From: Streptomyces sp. P3
GTDB lineage: Bacteria; Actinomycetota; Actinomycetes; Streptomycetales; Streptomycetaceae
Direction: 5' to 3'
Assembly: GCF_003032475.1 (NCBI RefSeq)
Contig: NZ_CP028369.1
Coordinates: forward strand, 1,178,001-1,242,000
Length of the DNA stretch: 64,000 bases
The translations under genes were made by a program, and so were the position numbers. Positions 28,238-37,765 of this stretch are shown here, in pieces; position 1 is the first letter of the stretch, and each line of letters opens with the position of its first letter. The notes under the pieces were generated by a model. That model was not told the DNA's origin. It did not search any database and saw nothing but the letters and a program-made list of their open reading frames with translations.

Positions 28238-28253
28238 CCCGCGTCCGGACACA

Positions 28254-28293
28254 CGGAGGGACCTGCGCTCGGAGGGGAGCGCAGGTCCCTCCG
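28254..28293. terminator. Terminator after the LAETG protein gene
   Basis: Perfect 17-bp stem CGGAGGGACCTGCGCTC / GAGCGCAGGTCCCTCCG with a 6-nt loop, 17 bp after the stop codon. It can also serve the converging GMC oxidoreductase gene. Confidence 0.85.
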
Positions 28294-28412
28294 TCATGTC
28301 GTCGTCGGTATCCGTGCCCTACGAACCCCTGTCACACGCGGACCACCGGCCGAGCCGGGGGCCGGCCGAGCCGAGCCGGATGCCGGCCGAGCCGCGCCGG
28401 GTGCGGGCGGCC

Positions 28413-30203
28413 CTACTGCCGGGGCGGGACCGTCGGCATCCCGAGGAACGGCAGGCGCAGCGCGCCGAAGGCATCCGCCGGCACCGCCGGGCTGACCGGC
28501 TCCACCGGCTTCAGCCGTTCGTACGCCGCGCCCTGCGCCGGACGCGGATCCGTCTCGCCCTTGTTGGGCCAGTACGACATCGCGCGCTCGGCCTGGGCGG
28601 TGATGGTGAGCGAGGGGTTCACACCCAGGTTCGCCGAGACGGCGGCGCCGTCCACCACCGAGATGCCCGGGTGGCCGTACAGGCGGTGGTACGGGTCGAT
28701 GACGCCGGTCTCGCGGGAGTCGCCGATGGGGCAGCCGCCGAGGAAGTGCGCGGTGAGCGGGGTGCCCATCAACTCGCCGACGTTGGAACCTGCGAAGCCG
28801 TTGATGTCGGCGGCGATCGCGGAGGCGGCCTCGGAGGCGGCCCTGATCTGCTTGGGGTTGGGGGCGCCGTGCCCCTGGCGCGCCGTCAGCAGGCCCCGGC
28901 CGACGCCGGACGGCTTGAGGAACGTCGTCAGCGAGTTGTCCAGCGACTGCATCACCAGGCCGATGATGGTCCGCTCCGACCAGCGGCGGTTGGACAGCGA
29001 GCGCAGGACGAGCAACGGGTGGCGGGCAGCGTTCGTCAGCCAGCCGGCCACCCTGGAGGAGCCCTCCGCGTACGGCACCTGGAGGATCGACAGCCCGCCC
29101 ATCGAGTTGGAGCCCTTGCCGTAGCGGACCGGCTCGATGTGGGTGTCGGCGTCCGGATGGACGGAGGAGGTGATGGCGACGCCGCGCGTGAAGTCCACCT
29201 TCGGCGCGCCGGTCGCCTTGCGGTAGCGGCGGTCGTCGGTCTGGGCGCCGACCAGCGCCTCCGAGTTGGTACGGGTCAGCTCGCCCAACCGGTCCGAGAG
29301 GTAAGGGAGTTGGCGGTTGGCCTTCATCCGGTGCAGCAGGGTCTGGGTGCCGTAGGTGCCGGCGGCGAGGACGACCCGGCGGGCCTTGAAGACCCTGCCC
29401 CTCGCCTTCGCCCTGCCCCTGCGGCGCTCGTCGGTGGGCAGCGTGGCCACCGCGTACCCGCCCTGCGAGTCGTCCGTGACCGAGACCACCGTGGTCAGGG
29501 GGTGCACGACGGCGCCCGCCTTCTCGGCGAGGTGGAGGTAGTTCTCGTTCAGGGTGTTCTTCGCGCCGTGCCGGCAGCCGGTCATGCACTCACCGCACTC
29601 GGTGCAGGCCTTGCGGGACGGGCCCGCGCCGCCGAAGTAGGGGTCGTCGACCTGCTCCCCCGGTTTCGCCCTCGCCGTACCGTCGGCGTCCTCGCCGTCA
29701 CCGAAGAACACGCCGACGGGCGCCATGTGGAAGGTGTCGCCGACGCCCATCCGCTCGGCGGCCGCCTTCAGGTGCACGTCGGAGGGGGTCGTCGTCGGGT
29801 TGAGCCGTACGCCGAGCATGCGCCGTGCCTGGTCGTAGTACGGCTGCAGCTCCTCCTGCCAGTCGGTGATGCCACGCCACTGGGGGTCCTCGAAGAACGG
29901 CTTCGGCGGCACGTAGAGCGTGTTGGCGTAGTTGAGGGAGCCACCGCCCACGCCCGCGCCGGCCAGCACCATGACGTTGCCCAGCAGGTGGATGCGCTGG
30001 ATGCCGTACATGCCGAGCTTCGGGGCCCACAGGTAGTTCTTCAGGTCCCAGGAGTTCCTGGGAAGCGACTCCCGGGTGAAACGGCGGCCGGCCTCCAGAA
30101 CGCCTACGCGGTAGCCCTTCTCCGTGAGACGCAGGGCGGTCACGGAACCGCCGAAGCCGGATCCGACGACGATGACGTCGTAGTCGTAGGCGTCCTGGGA
30201 CAC
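28413..30203 (-). CDS. GMC-type FAD oxidoreductase (cholesterol oxidase-like)
   Basis: 596 residues from GTG 30203 (GAGGAG 6 nt upstream). FAD-binding VVGSGFGGSVTALRL near 13-27, VLAGAGVGGGSLNYAN, a Cys-rich segment ACTECGECMTGCRHGAKNT (about 215-233) that may bind a metal or [Fe-S] cluster, and the C-terminal GMC block HFLGGCPIGDS...GVIDPYHRLYGHPGISVVDG. The Cys cluster and overall layout fit the cholesterol oxidase/ChoD-like group rather than choline or glucose oxidases. It is followed upstream on the same strand by the aldehyde dehydrogenase gene, which suggests a joint oxidative pathway, though the substrate is unknown. Confidence 0.8.
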   Translation of the reverse strand: MSQDAYDYDVIVVGSGFGGSVTALRLTEKGYRVGVLEAGRRFTRESLPRNSWDLKNYLWAPKLGMYGIQRIHLLGNVMVLAGAGVGGGSLNYANTLYVPPKPFFEDPQWRGITDWQEELQPYYDQARRMLGVRLNPTTTPSDVHLKAAAERMGVGDTFHMAPVGVFFGDGEDADGTARAKPGEQVDDPYFGGAGPSRKACTECGECMTGCRHGAKNTLNENYLHLAEKAGAVVHPLTTVVSVTDDSQGGYAVATLPTDERRRGRAKARGRVFKARRVVLAAGTYGTQTLLHRMKANRQLPYLSDRLGELTRTNSEALVGAQTDDRRYRKATGAPKVDFTRGVAITSSVHPDADTHIEPVRYGKGSNSMGGLSILQVPYAEGSSRVAGWLTNAARHPLLVLRSLSNRRWSERTIIGLVMQSLDNSLTTFLKPSGVGRGLLTARQGHGAPNPKQIRAASEAASAIAADINGFAGSNVGELMGTPLTAHFLGGCPIGDSRETGVIDPYHRLYGHPGISVVDGAAVSANLGVNPSLTITAQAERAMSYWPNKGETDPRPAQGAAYERLKPVEPVSPAVPADAFGALRLPFLGMPTVPPRQ

Positions 30204-30310
30204 GTGCTCTCCTCGTCGAGAACGGATGGGGACCGGTCGTTTCACCCGGGGCACGGCCCAGGGCGTGCGTGCCCGGCGTCGCCGGACAGGCGGGACTCTC
30301 GAAACACGCC

Positions 30311-31948
30311 CTAGCGCAGCCGGAGTACCTTCATCACCTTCAGGCTGGTGCTCATGAACTGGGCGTACTTCTCGTCGTCCATGCCGAACGCCGGCGCCAG
30401 CGGCAGCAGGCGCTGCTGGGCCACCGTCTGCGCCTCCGTGTACTTCAGGATGCCTTCGGAGCCGTGGCGGCGGCCGAGGCCGGATTCCTTCATGCCGCCC
30501 ATCGGGGACTGGGCGCTGGCGTAGGCGGCGGCGTAGCCCTCGTTGACGTTCACGGTGCCGGCCCGCACGCGGGAGGCGACCTCGCGGCCGCGACGGCCGT
30601 CCTTCGTCCACACCGACGAGTTCAGGCCGTACGGCGTGGAGTTGGCAAGCTCGACCGCCTCGTCGTCGGTCTTGAAACGGTAGATCGAGACGACCGGGCC
30701 GAAGGTCTCGTCGGTGCAGACGGACATGGGTTCCGTGACGCCGTCGAGGATGGTCGGCTCGAAGAAGTACGGGCCGGCGTCGGGGCGGGCGACGCCGCCC
30801 GCGACGACCTTCGCGCCCTTGGCGACGGCCTCCTCGACGTGCCGGGTCACGGTCTCCAGCTGACGCGCGCCGACCAGGGAGCCCATGTCCGCGCCGTAGG
30901 CCAGGGAGGTGCCGAGGCGCATGGCCCGGGTACGGGCTGCGAAACGCTCGACGAAGGCGTCCGCGATCGACTCGTGGACGTACAGCCGCTCGATGGAGAT
31001 GCAGAGCTGACCGGCGGAGGTGAAGCAGGCGCGGACCGCGCCGGCCGCCGCCTTCTCGATGTCGGCGTCCTCCAGGACCAGCATGGCGTTCTTGCCGCCG
31101 AGTTCGAGGGAGACGCCGACCAGACGGGCCGCGGCGCCCTGGGCGACCTCGCGGCCGGTGCGGGTGGAGCCGGTGAAGGACACGTAGTCGGCGTGCCGGA
31201 CGACCTCGGGGCCGACGACGGGACCCTCGCCCAGGACGACCTGGAAGACGTCCGCGGGCAGACCGGCCTCGACGAGCAGGTCGCGGGCCCACAGGGCGGT
31301 CAGGCAGGTCTCCGTGTCCGGCTTCATGACGACGGCGTTGCCCGCGGCGAACGCCGGCAGCGCGTCGCCCACCGACAGCTCCAGCGGATAGTTCCACGGG
31401 GCGATCTGACCCACGACACCGCGCGGATGGCGCAGTTCGGTGACCTTGGTGAGGGTCGGCATGGCGCCGGTGTGCCGCTTGGGACGCAGGTAGAAGGGGG
31501 CCTTGCGGCCGTAGTGCCGGGCGGCTATCGCGACGGCCTGCACCTCCTCGTGGGCGTGCAGCCGGGTCTTGCCGGTCTCGAGCTGGATGAGGTCGAGCAC
31601 CTCGGCCTGGCGCTCCAGCACCAGGTCGTGGAAGCGGAGCAGGACGGCGGCCCGCTCCCGGACCGGCGTCTTCGCCCACACCGCCTGGGCGGCGCGGGCC
31701 GCCTCGTAGGCCTTGAGCACGTCCTCGGGGGTGGACTCCGGCAGGTCGGCGAGCTTCTCGCCGGTGAACGGCGTGTGGTTGGCCGTGCGGCCGGAGCCGG
31801 TCACCCCCTTGGTGAGCTGGGCCACCAGCTCGGGGGTCACCACGTCGGCGGCGGTACGAACGCCGGTGGGGACAGGGGCGAGTGGGTTGGTGCCAGTCTT
31901 TTCCGGCGTCTGTTCCGAAGTCGTCTCCGGGGCCTGCGAGTCCGTCAT
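30311..31948 (-). CDS. gabD2: Succinate-semialdehyde dehydrogenase (NADP+)
   Basis: 545 residues of the aldehyde dehydrogenase superfamily. Catalytic Cys316 in SAGQLC and general-base Glu282 in LELGGKN are present, as is the NAD(P)-binding VSFTGSTRTGRE. The sequence pattern (PWNYPLELSVGDALPAFAAGNAVV) is that of the GabD2/SSADH type in actinobacteria, which oxidises succinate semialdehyde to succinate. The N-terminal 45 residues are polar and poorly ordered. ATG 31948 has only a weak ribosome binding site. It lies 108 bp before the GMC oxidoreductase and is probably co-transcribed. Confidence 0.85.
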   Translation of the reverse strand: MTDSQAPETTSEQTPEKTGTNPLAPVPTGVRTAADVVTPELVAQLTKGVTGSGRTANHTPFTGEKLADLPESTPEDVLKAYEAARAAQAVWAKTPVRERAAVLLRFHDLVLERQAEVLDLIQLETGKTRLHAHEEVQAVAIAARHYGRKAPFYLRPKRHTGAMPTLTKVTELRHPRGVVGQIAPWNYPLELSVGDALPAFAAGNAVVMKPDTETCLTALWARDLLVEAGLPADVFQVVLGEGPVVGPEVVRHADYVSFTGSTRTGREVAQGAAARLVGVSLELGGKNAMLVLEDADIEKAAAGAVRACFTSAGQLCISIERLYVHESIADAFVERFAARTRAMRLGTSLAYGADMGSLVGARQLETVTRHVEEAVAKGAKVVAGGVARPDAGPYFFEPTILDGVTEPMSVCTDETFGPVVSIYRFKTDDEAVELANSTPYGLNSSVWTKDGRRGREVASRVRAGTVNVNEGYAAAYASAQSPMGGMKESGLGRRHGSEGILKYTEAQTVAQQRLLPLAPAFGMDDEKYAQFMSTSLKVMKVLRLR

Positions 31949-32168
31949 GAGCCGCAGGGTATGACGTGCGGGGGACTTTGGGTACCCGCCGGTAATGGGG
32001 ATTCACCGCCCGTACACATGACGCCAGCATTCACTGGCAACAAACCCGCTGATCAGGGCGTCGAGCCCCGCGTATCCCGCGATTCCCGTGCCCTTCGCCA
32101 CCCCGGTCCGGCCACCCGGGCACCGCGCGGGCACACCGCGCGGTCCCGGGGCGGGTCCGGGGCGGGTC

Positions 32169-34037
32169 CTAGAGTCGGTCGATCTCCAGGTGGGCGATCG
32201 CCGTACGGGCCACCTCGCGGCCGCGGGCGGTGAAGTCGCCCTTGCCCGGATAGCCGACCATGAGCTTGTACATGTCGCCGGCGGTGGACTTGTAGTACAG
32301 GATCCGCAGCTCGCGCGGGACCGGCTGCCGGCTGTCGTCCGTGGTGTAGACGACGGTGTTACCGGCGGCCTTGCGGCCGTGGAAGGTCGGGTCGTCGTCC
32401 GTGCGGATCGCGGGCCCCTTCGGCATGTCGAGCTCGTAGCTGCCGGACTGCTTGAAGTCCCCGATGTCGGCGTACATCTCGGCCGCCGCGGAGTCCTTGA
32501 TCTGGTGGCCGGTGTCCTCCGCCCTGCGGGCCACCCGCAGGACGACCGAGATCGCCCCGCTGGGGTCGGTGTAGCCGACCCAGTGGTCGTCGGCGGGGGC
32601 GGTCTTCTCGGGTTCGCTGCGCACGTAGGTGTCGGGCACGGCCAGCGTCGCGGTGACGTCCTTCTCGGGCTTCGTCGTCCAGCCGTCCGGCAGCGGTCCG
32701 GCGAACGGATCGGCGAACACCAGGTACGCCGCTGCCGCCGCGGCGACGGCAGCGGCGCCGAGCCCGGTCCAGGCCGCGCGGCCGGGCCGGCGCCGGACGC
32801 GCGGCGGTTCGGCGTCCGGGAGGGCCCGCACGGGCTGCGGCGCGGGCGGGTTCGCGGCGGCCTGAAGCAGCGCCCGCACCCGCCCGGCCGCCGGACGGTG
32901 CGCCGGGTCCTTCTGCAGCAGGCCGTCCACCACCTCGGCGAGCGGCCCCCGCGCGGCGGGCGGCGCGGGCGCCGCGTTGAGGACGGACTGCAGGGTGGCC
33001 GGGGTGTTGCTGCGGCGGAACGGCGACACGCCCTCGGTCGCCGTGTACAGCACCACGCCCAGGGACCACAGGTCGGCGGCGGGCCCGGGACGCCTCCCCA
33101 GCACCCGCTCGGGCGCGATGTACTCGGGCGAGCCGACGAAGCCGCCGGTGTCGGTCAGGTTGGTCTCACCCTCGATCTGGGCGATGCCGAAGTCGGTGAG
33201 GACGACCCTGTCGTGCCGGCCGAGCAGGATGTTGTCCGGTTTGACGTCCCGGTGCAGGATGCCCGCCGCGTGCGCGGCCTCCAGCGCGCCGAGCACCTCC
33301 AGGCCGACCCGGGCCGCCTCGCGCGTCCCCAGCGTGCCTTCCTGCAGGGCGTCGCCGAGCGAGCGTCCGTGGACCAGCTCCATCACGATCCACGGCCGGC
33401 CGTCGACGACGGCGACGTCGTGGACGTTGACCACGGCCGGATGATCGAGCCGCGCCGCGGCCCGTGCCTCGCGCCGCATCCGCTCGAACGTCCTGGCCCG
33501 TTCACGTTCGGGAAGGTGGTCCGGCACACGGGGTTCCTTGACGGCGACCTCGCGGTCCACGGTCTCGTCCTTGGCGCGCCACACGGTGCCCATGCCGCCG
33601 TGCCCGAGCTTGGCGAGCAGCCGATAGCGTCCCGCGACGAGCCGCCCGACGCCGGGTTCCTGCACCGCCCCCTCGGCCGCCTCCTCCACCGGCTCCCGCG
33701 GCGGGACCTGCGTCGACGCCTGCGCGGGCACGGTGTGCGACGGCGGCACGGCGCCCGGGGCCGGGTACGGGCTCAGGTTCGGGACCGGGTCAGGGCGCGC
33801 GACCGCGTCCGGGTGCTGGGCCGGGTCCGGGTGCGGGGCCGGGTCCGGGTGCGGGGCCGGGTCCGGGTGCGGGGCCGGGTCCGGGTGCGGGGCCGGGTCC
33901 GGGTGCGGGGCCGGGTCCGGGTGCGGGTGCGGGTGCGGGTCCGGGTGCGGGTGCGGGGCCGGGTGCGGGTTCGGCGGTTGCAGAACAAAACTCGTCGTGT
34001 CGTCGGGCCCGGGCCCGACTCCCCCGTGGTGGCTCAT
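32169..34037 (-). CDS. Transmembrane Ser/Thr protein kinase 1 (Hanks type)
   Basis: 622 residues from ATG 34037. The cytoplasmic N-terminus (about 20-80) is a run of six-residue HPDPAP repeats encoded by an 18-bp minisatellite. The kinase domain follows (about 135-395): GHGGMGTVW, VAVKEP, HRDVKPDN, DFG in LTDFGIAQ, SPEYIAPE. A single membrane helix near 440 leads to an extracellular sensor domain of about 160 residues ending ARTAIAHLEIDRL. It is one of five consecutive minus-strand kinase genes. In S. coelicolor the equivalent cluster includes PkaI, tied to spore-wall synthesis; which gene here corresponds to PkaI cannot be told. Confidence 0.92.
   Translation of the reverse strand: MSHHGGVGPGPDDTTSFVLQPPNPHPAPHPHPDPHPHPHPDPAPHPDPAPHPDPAPHPDPAPHPDPAPHPDPAQHPDAVARPDPVPNLSPYPAPGAVPPSHTVPAQASTQVPPREPVEEAAEGAVQEPGVGRLVAGRYRLLAKLGHGGMGTVWRAKDETVDREVAVKEPRVPDHLPERERARTFERMRREARAAARLDHPAVVNVHDVAVVDGRPWIVMELVHGRSLGDALQEGTLGTREAARVGLEVLGALEAAHAAGILHRDVKPDNILLGRHDRVVLTDFGIAQIEGETNLTDTGGFVGSPEYIAPERVLGRRPGPAADLWSLGVVLYTATEGVSPFRRSNTPATLQSVLNAAPAPPAARGPLAEVVDGLLQKDPAHRPAAGRVRALLQAAANPPAPQPVRALPDAEPPRVRRRPGRAAWTGLGAAAVAAAAAAYLVFADPFAGPLPDGWTTKPEKDVTATLAVPDTYVRSEPEKTAPADDHWVGYTDPSGAISVVLRVARRAEDTGHQIKDSAAAEMYADIGDFKQSGSYELDMPKGPAIRTDDDPTFHGRKAAGNTVVYTTDDSRQPVPRELRILYYKSTAGDMYKLMVGYPGKGDFTARGREVARTAIAHLEIDRL
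33823..33970. repeat. 18-bp minisatellite in kinase 1
   Basis: Five perfect head-to-tail copies of GGGTCCGGGTGCGGGGCC (33823-33912) followed by degenerate copies to about 33970. On the minus strand it encodes Pro/His/Asp hexapeptides without breaking the frame. Confidence 0.95.
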
Positions 34038-34154
34038 GGGCTCATCACATCGCGCCACACGGGCCGATTTCCACCGGCCCGGCCCACCGGTCACAGACCC
34101 GTGACGCGTCCCGCGACTTATGCCCCATTTACGCGGACACTCCGTGCGGGCGCC

Positions 34155-35753
34155 TCACCCGACGACGAAGGTGTCGACCGCGACGTCGAAGTACTCCCGC
34201 GCCTCCCGCACCTTCCCGAGCGGCGCCGAGACCCACACGTCGTACAGCCGCCCGCCCTCCTCCCAGCACAGGTCGTAGGTGTGCCGGGGGCCTTCCGCCG
34301 CGCTGAAGCCGTTCCAGGTGAACTGCCAGAGGGCGGCGGGCCGTCCGCCCTGACTGGTCTCGGTGACCCGGCCGTCGTGGTAGCCCGGGTTGGTGTCCGC
34401 TCCCTGGGCGGCGGCCCGCTCCATGACGGCGAGCGGGCCGTCCGGCGACGCGCCGGAGACCTTGACGCCGAGCCGGAAGACCTGCCCCGGGGACATGTAG
34501 AACACCCGCTCGCCCTGCGGCACACGCGTGAAGTCCTCCGGCACGGCGAGCGCGAACCCGGAGGGGTCCTCGGCCACCCGGTAGCCCGAGGGCGCGGACG
34601 GCGTACGGGGCGGCGTGGGCGAGGCGGCGGGCGACGGAGCGGAGGACACCGGCGCACTCGGGGACCCGCTCGCCGGGCGCCCCGACCCGCTCACGGAGAC
34701 CGCCGGCGCCGAACTCACGGGTGTGTTCCCTCCGTCGCCGTCCCCCTTCATCAGCAGCGCAGCCGCCGACACGCCCGCGCCGGCCATCGCGGCGACCAGC
34801 AGTGCGGCCACCAGCACACTGCGCGTGGAGCGTTCCCGGGCAGCCTGCTCCGGCTGCGGACGGGGCAGGTCGGCCTGTGTCGGCGTGTAGTCGGACGACA
34901 CCGGCGTCGGCGTGCACCCGGTGTCGAGGAAGGCGCGCAGCAGCCGCTCCGCCTCCACCCCGCTCAGCCGCCGGTCCGGATCGCGCTCCAGGAGCCCCCG
35001 GACGACCGGCAGCAGCGGCCCTGCCTGCGGCGGCGTACGGATCTCGGCGAACACCACCGCGTGCAGGATGCCGCCCAACGAGTCCCGCCGGAAGGGCGAT
35101 TCGCCGCTCAGCGCCGTGCACAGCAGCGCGCCCAGCGACCACAGGTCGGACTCCGCGCCGGTGCGCGCCCCGGACATCCGCTCCGGCGCGGTGTACTCGG
35201 GCGAGCCGACGAACGAGCCGGTCTGGGTGAGCGTGGTGGCGCCCGAGACCTGGGCGATGCCGAAGTCGGTGAGGACGACCCTGTCGCCGTCGCGTTCCAG
35301 CAGGACGTTCGCGGGTTTGATGTCCCGGTGCAGAACCCCGGCCTCGTGCGCGGCGCGCAGGGCGCCGAGCAGGGCAATGCCGATCCGGGCCGCCTCGTCC
35401 GGGGCGAGCGGGCCGTGCTCGGCGATCCGGTCGGCGAGCGAGCCGCCGTCCAGCAACTCCATCACGATGTACGGGCGCTCGTCCTCCACGACGACGTCGT
35501 GCACGATGATGACGTGCGGATGGCGCAACTGGGCGACCGCACGCGCCTCGCGCAGCGTCCGGTCGCGCCGTTCGCGTGCCTCCTCGTCGGAGAGCGTGTC
35601 GTCCTGGGTCAGCTCCTTGACCGCGACACGCCGTCCCAGCAGCTCGTCCGTGGCCCGCCACACGACACCCATGCCGCCGCGCCCGAGCCTCGCCTCCAGC
35701 CGGTAACGGCCCGCGATGACCCGTGCGGTGATCCCGCCCCCCTCGCTCCCCAT
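34155..35753 (-). CDS. Transmembrane Ser/Thr protein kinase 2 (Hanks type)
   Basis: 532 residues from ATG 35753. The kinase domain starts almost at the N-terminus (about 15-275): GRGGMGVVW, VAVKEL, HRDIKPAN, LTDFGIAQ, GSPEYTAPE. One membrane helix at about 315-338 (VLVAALLVAAMAGAGVSAAALL) is followed by a Ser/Pro-rich linker and an outer domain (about 400-532) beginning GYRVAEDPSGFALAVPEDF. This outer domain shares its order of Pro-x-x-[WF] and WxFTW-like motifs with the sensors of kinases 1, 3 and 5 and of the pseudokinase. It lies between two other kinase genes in the same orientation, with a 117-bp gap to kinase 1. Confidence 0.92.
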   Translation of the reverse strand: MGSEGGGITARVIAGRYRLEARLGRGGMGVVWRATDELLGRRVAVKELTQDDTLSDEEARERRDRTLREARAVAQLRHPHVIIVHDVVVEDERPYIVMELLDGGSLADRIAEHGPLAPDEAARIGIALLGALRAAHEAGVLHRDIKPANVLLERDGDRVVLTDFGIAQVSGATTLTQTGSFVGSPEYTAPERMSGARTGAESDLWSLGALLCTALSGESPFRRDSLGGILHAVVFAEIRTPPQAGPLLPVVRGLLERDPDRRLSGVEAERLLRAFLDTGCTPTPVSSDYTPTQADLPRPQPEQAARERSTRSVLVAALLVAAMAGAGVSAAALLMKGDGDGGNTPVSSAPAVSVSGSGRPASGSPSAPVSSAPSPAASPTPPRTPSAPSGYRVAEDPSGFALAVPEDFTRVPQGERVFYMSPGQVFRLGVKVSGASPDGPLAVMERAAAQGADTNPGYHDGRVTETSQGGRPAALWQFTWNGFSAAEGPRHTYDLCWEEGGRLYDVWVSAPLGKVREAREYFDVAVDTFVVG

Positions 35754-35827
35754 GGGCACATCATGCCCCACCGGACCGCCCGCCTCCGGGGCGCCGTCCG
35801 GCCAACTGCAGGAGCACGCGGCCGGTA

Positions 35828-37630
35828 CTACGCCGTGGGCTCGCGCCAGCTCTGCAGTACGGATCTGAACTGCCTGGCCGTGGTGGCCCAGTCCTCGGCA
35901 GGCGAGGACATGTAGATCGCGTACTCGGCGCCGTTGCGGGCCACGTACGTCTCCTCGATCGCGCGGCGCGGCCCGGGGAACTCGGTGTCCTTGGCCTGCG
36001 CGGTCCAGGTGTACTCCCACTCGGAGGCGACCCGGTCGCGGTAGACGTTCTTCTCGAGGGTGACGCGTTTGTAGTGCACCAGCCTCTTGAGCTGCTGTTC
36101 GAGGTCGATCTGGTGCGCGTACGGGTCGCTGAAGTCGGGTGACTTGTCCAGGGCGATGCGGACGAAGTGCTTGCCGCCGTCGGGCGAGTAGTCGATCTGC
36201 TGGAGGTCGCCGTCGTCCTGGAAGACCTTGCGCTCCCAGCCCTCGGGGAGCGAGAGCCCGAAGCCCAGCGGGTCGTCGACGGGCTGCCAGGAGTCGGGCA
36301 CGGCGCCCTCCTGGACGGGGGTGCCGGTGCTCGTCGGGCTCGGCGAGTCGGACGCCGCCCCGGAGTCCACGGTCTGCGACTGCCCCGGGTCCCATTTCTG
36401 CAGCACCACGGCCGTGCCCCCGCCGACCAGCGCGGCGACGGCCGCCACCAGCGCGAGCGAGCGCAGCCGACGACGGCGCCGGGGCGGGGGCGGCTCCGCG
36501 GCCGGCCCGACCGGCGCGCCCTGGCCGATGCGCGTCGGCCCCTGACCGGTGTGTGTCGATCCCTGACCGGTGTGTGCCGGCCCCTGGCCGGGGTGCGCCG
36601 GACCCTGGCCGACATGTGCCGGGCCCATGGTGGTGGGGCCGGTCGCGGGATGGCCCGGTACCGGCGTCGCCGCCTCCGGGCCGACGGGAACGTACGAGGT
36701 GGCGGGTGTCGGGTGGGACCCCGAGCGGGACGCGGTGCGGTGGCCCCCCGTACCCGGGTCGGGTCCGCCGTACTGCTTGGGCACATACACCTGGGCCTCG
36801 TGCGGAAGCCGTCCCTCGGCCGCCTCGGCGAGAAGCTGCTCGGCCTCGGCGGTGCCGGGGCGGGCGGCCGGGTCCTTGCGCAGCAGGGCGCTGATGACGG
36901 GGCCCAGCGGGCCGGCGTACCGCGGATCGGCGGCCTCTTCCTCGACCACGGCCTGCAGGGTGGTCAGCGGCGAGGTGCGCCGGAACGGCGACCGTCCCTC
37001 GACCGCCGTGTACAGCGTCGCGCCCAGCGCCCACAGGTCGGAGGACGGGCCGGGATCATGGCCGCGCACCCGCTCGGGGGCCAGGTAGTCGACGGAGCCG
37101 ACGACCTCGCCGGTGCGTGTGATGGTGGTGTCGCCGTCGATCTGGGCGATGCCGAAGTCGGTGAGGAGGACCCGTCCGTCGTCCGAGAGGAGCACGTTGC
37201 CGGGCTTGACATCGCGGTGCAGTACGCCGGCGGAGTGCGCGGCGCGCAGCGCGCGCAGCACCCACAGGCCGATCCGGGCGGCCTCGGCGGCCTCGACGCG
37301 GCCGTCCTCCTTGACGGCGTCGGCCAGCGAACGGCCCTCGACCAGCTCCATCACGATCCACGGCCGGCCGTCGTGTTCGAGCACGTCATGGACGGTGACG
37401 ACGGCGGAGTGGTTGATCCGCGCGGCCGCCCGGGCCTCCGCCCTGGTCCGCGCCAGCAGCACCGCCTGGTCGCTCTCCGCGACGTAGAGCGCGGCGGTCA
37501 GCTCCTTGATGGCGACAGCCCGGTGCAGCAGCTCATCGTGGGCACGCCACACTCGGCCCATGCCGCCGCTCCCGATGGCGTCGGCGAGCCGGTAGCGGCC
37601 GGACAGGAGCTGGCCCTGCATCTGATTCAC
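35828..37630 (-). CDS. Transmembrane Ser/Thr protein kinase 3 (Hanks type)
   Basis: 600 residues from GTG 37630 (start MNQMQG); ATG 37621 is also possible. Kinase domain about 13-275 with GSGGMGRVW, VAIKEL, HRDVKPGN, LTDFGIAQ and SVDYLAPE. A Gly/Gln/Pro/Thr linker contains five seven-residue GQGP(A/T)H-type repeats (36521-36625). A membrane helix follows a run of Arg residues, and the outer domain (about 440-600) starts with DDPLGFGLSLPEGWERK and ends with WATTARQFRSVLQSW. All catalytic residues are intact, so an active kinase is expected. Confidence 0.92.
   Translation of the reverse strand: MNQMQGQLLSGRYRLADAIGSGGMGRVWRAHDELLHRAVAIKELTAALYVAESDQAVLLARTRAEARAAARINHSAVVTVHDVLEHDGRPWIVMELVEGRSLADAVKEDGRVEAAEAARIGLWVLRALRAAHSAGVLHRDVKPGNVLLSDDGRVLLTDFGIAQIDGDTTITRTGEVVGSVDYLAPERVRGHDPGPSSDLWALGATLYTAVEGRSPFRRTSPLTTLQAVVEEEAADPRYAGPLGPVISALLRKDPAARPGTAEAEQLLAEAAEGRLPHEAQVYVPKQYGGPDPGTGGHRTASRSGSHPTPATSYVPVGPEAATPVPGHPATGPTTMGPAHVGQGPAHPGQGPAHTGQGSTHTGQGPTRIGQGAPVGPAAEPPPPRRRRRLRSLALVAAVAALVGGGTAVVLQKWDPGQSQTVDSGAASDSPSPTSTGTPVQEGAVPDSWQPVDDPLGFGLSLPEGWERKVFQDDGDLQQIDYSPDGGKHFVRIALDKSPDFSDPYAHQIDLEQQLKRLVHYKRVTLEKNVYRDRVASEWEYTWTAQAKDTEFPGPRRAIEETYVARNGAEYAIYMSSPAEDWATTARQFRSVLQSWREPTA
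36521..36625. repeat. Five 21-bp tandem repeats in kinase 3
   Basis: Units of 21 bp at 36521, 36542, 36563, 36584 and 36605 (consensus CTGGCCGGTGTGTGCCGGCCC) encode the Gly-Gln-Gly-Pro linker just inside the membrane helix. Confidence 0.9.
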
Positions 37631-37765
37631 GTTGCCCCGCAATGCTCTTGACAGGGTCAGCGTAAAGACCTTGTCGCTTCCACGGAACCGCAGGGGTGCC
37701 AAGGAGACAGCACTGTGACGGTTGTCGCTCCCCGCAGGCTCGGGAACCGGTCGGACCGGCGGCGC

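Noticed and set aside
28413..32030. A 1205-residue minus-strand open frame covering both the GMC oxidoreductase and aldehyde dehydrogenase genes
   Set aside because: Only the last 596 codons match the GMC family. The upstream part is an out-of-frame shadow of gabD2; there is no fusion.
32088..35915. 1275-residue plus-strand open frame
   Set aside because: Arg/Gly/Val-rich antisense shadow of kinases 1 and 2, typical of high-GC DNA.
34155..37034. A 959-residue open frame joining kinases 2 and 3
   Set aside because: The first part is a shadow of kinase 3 in another frame. The real kinase 2 starts at ATG 35753.
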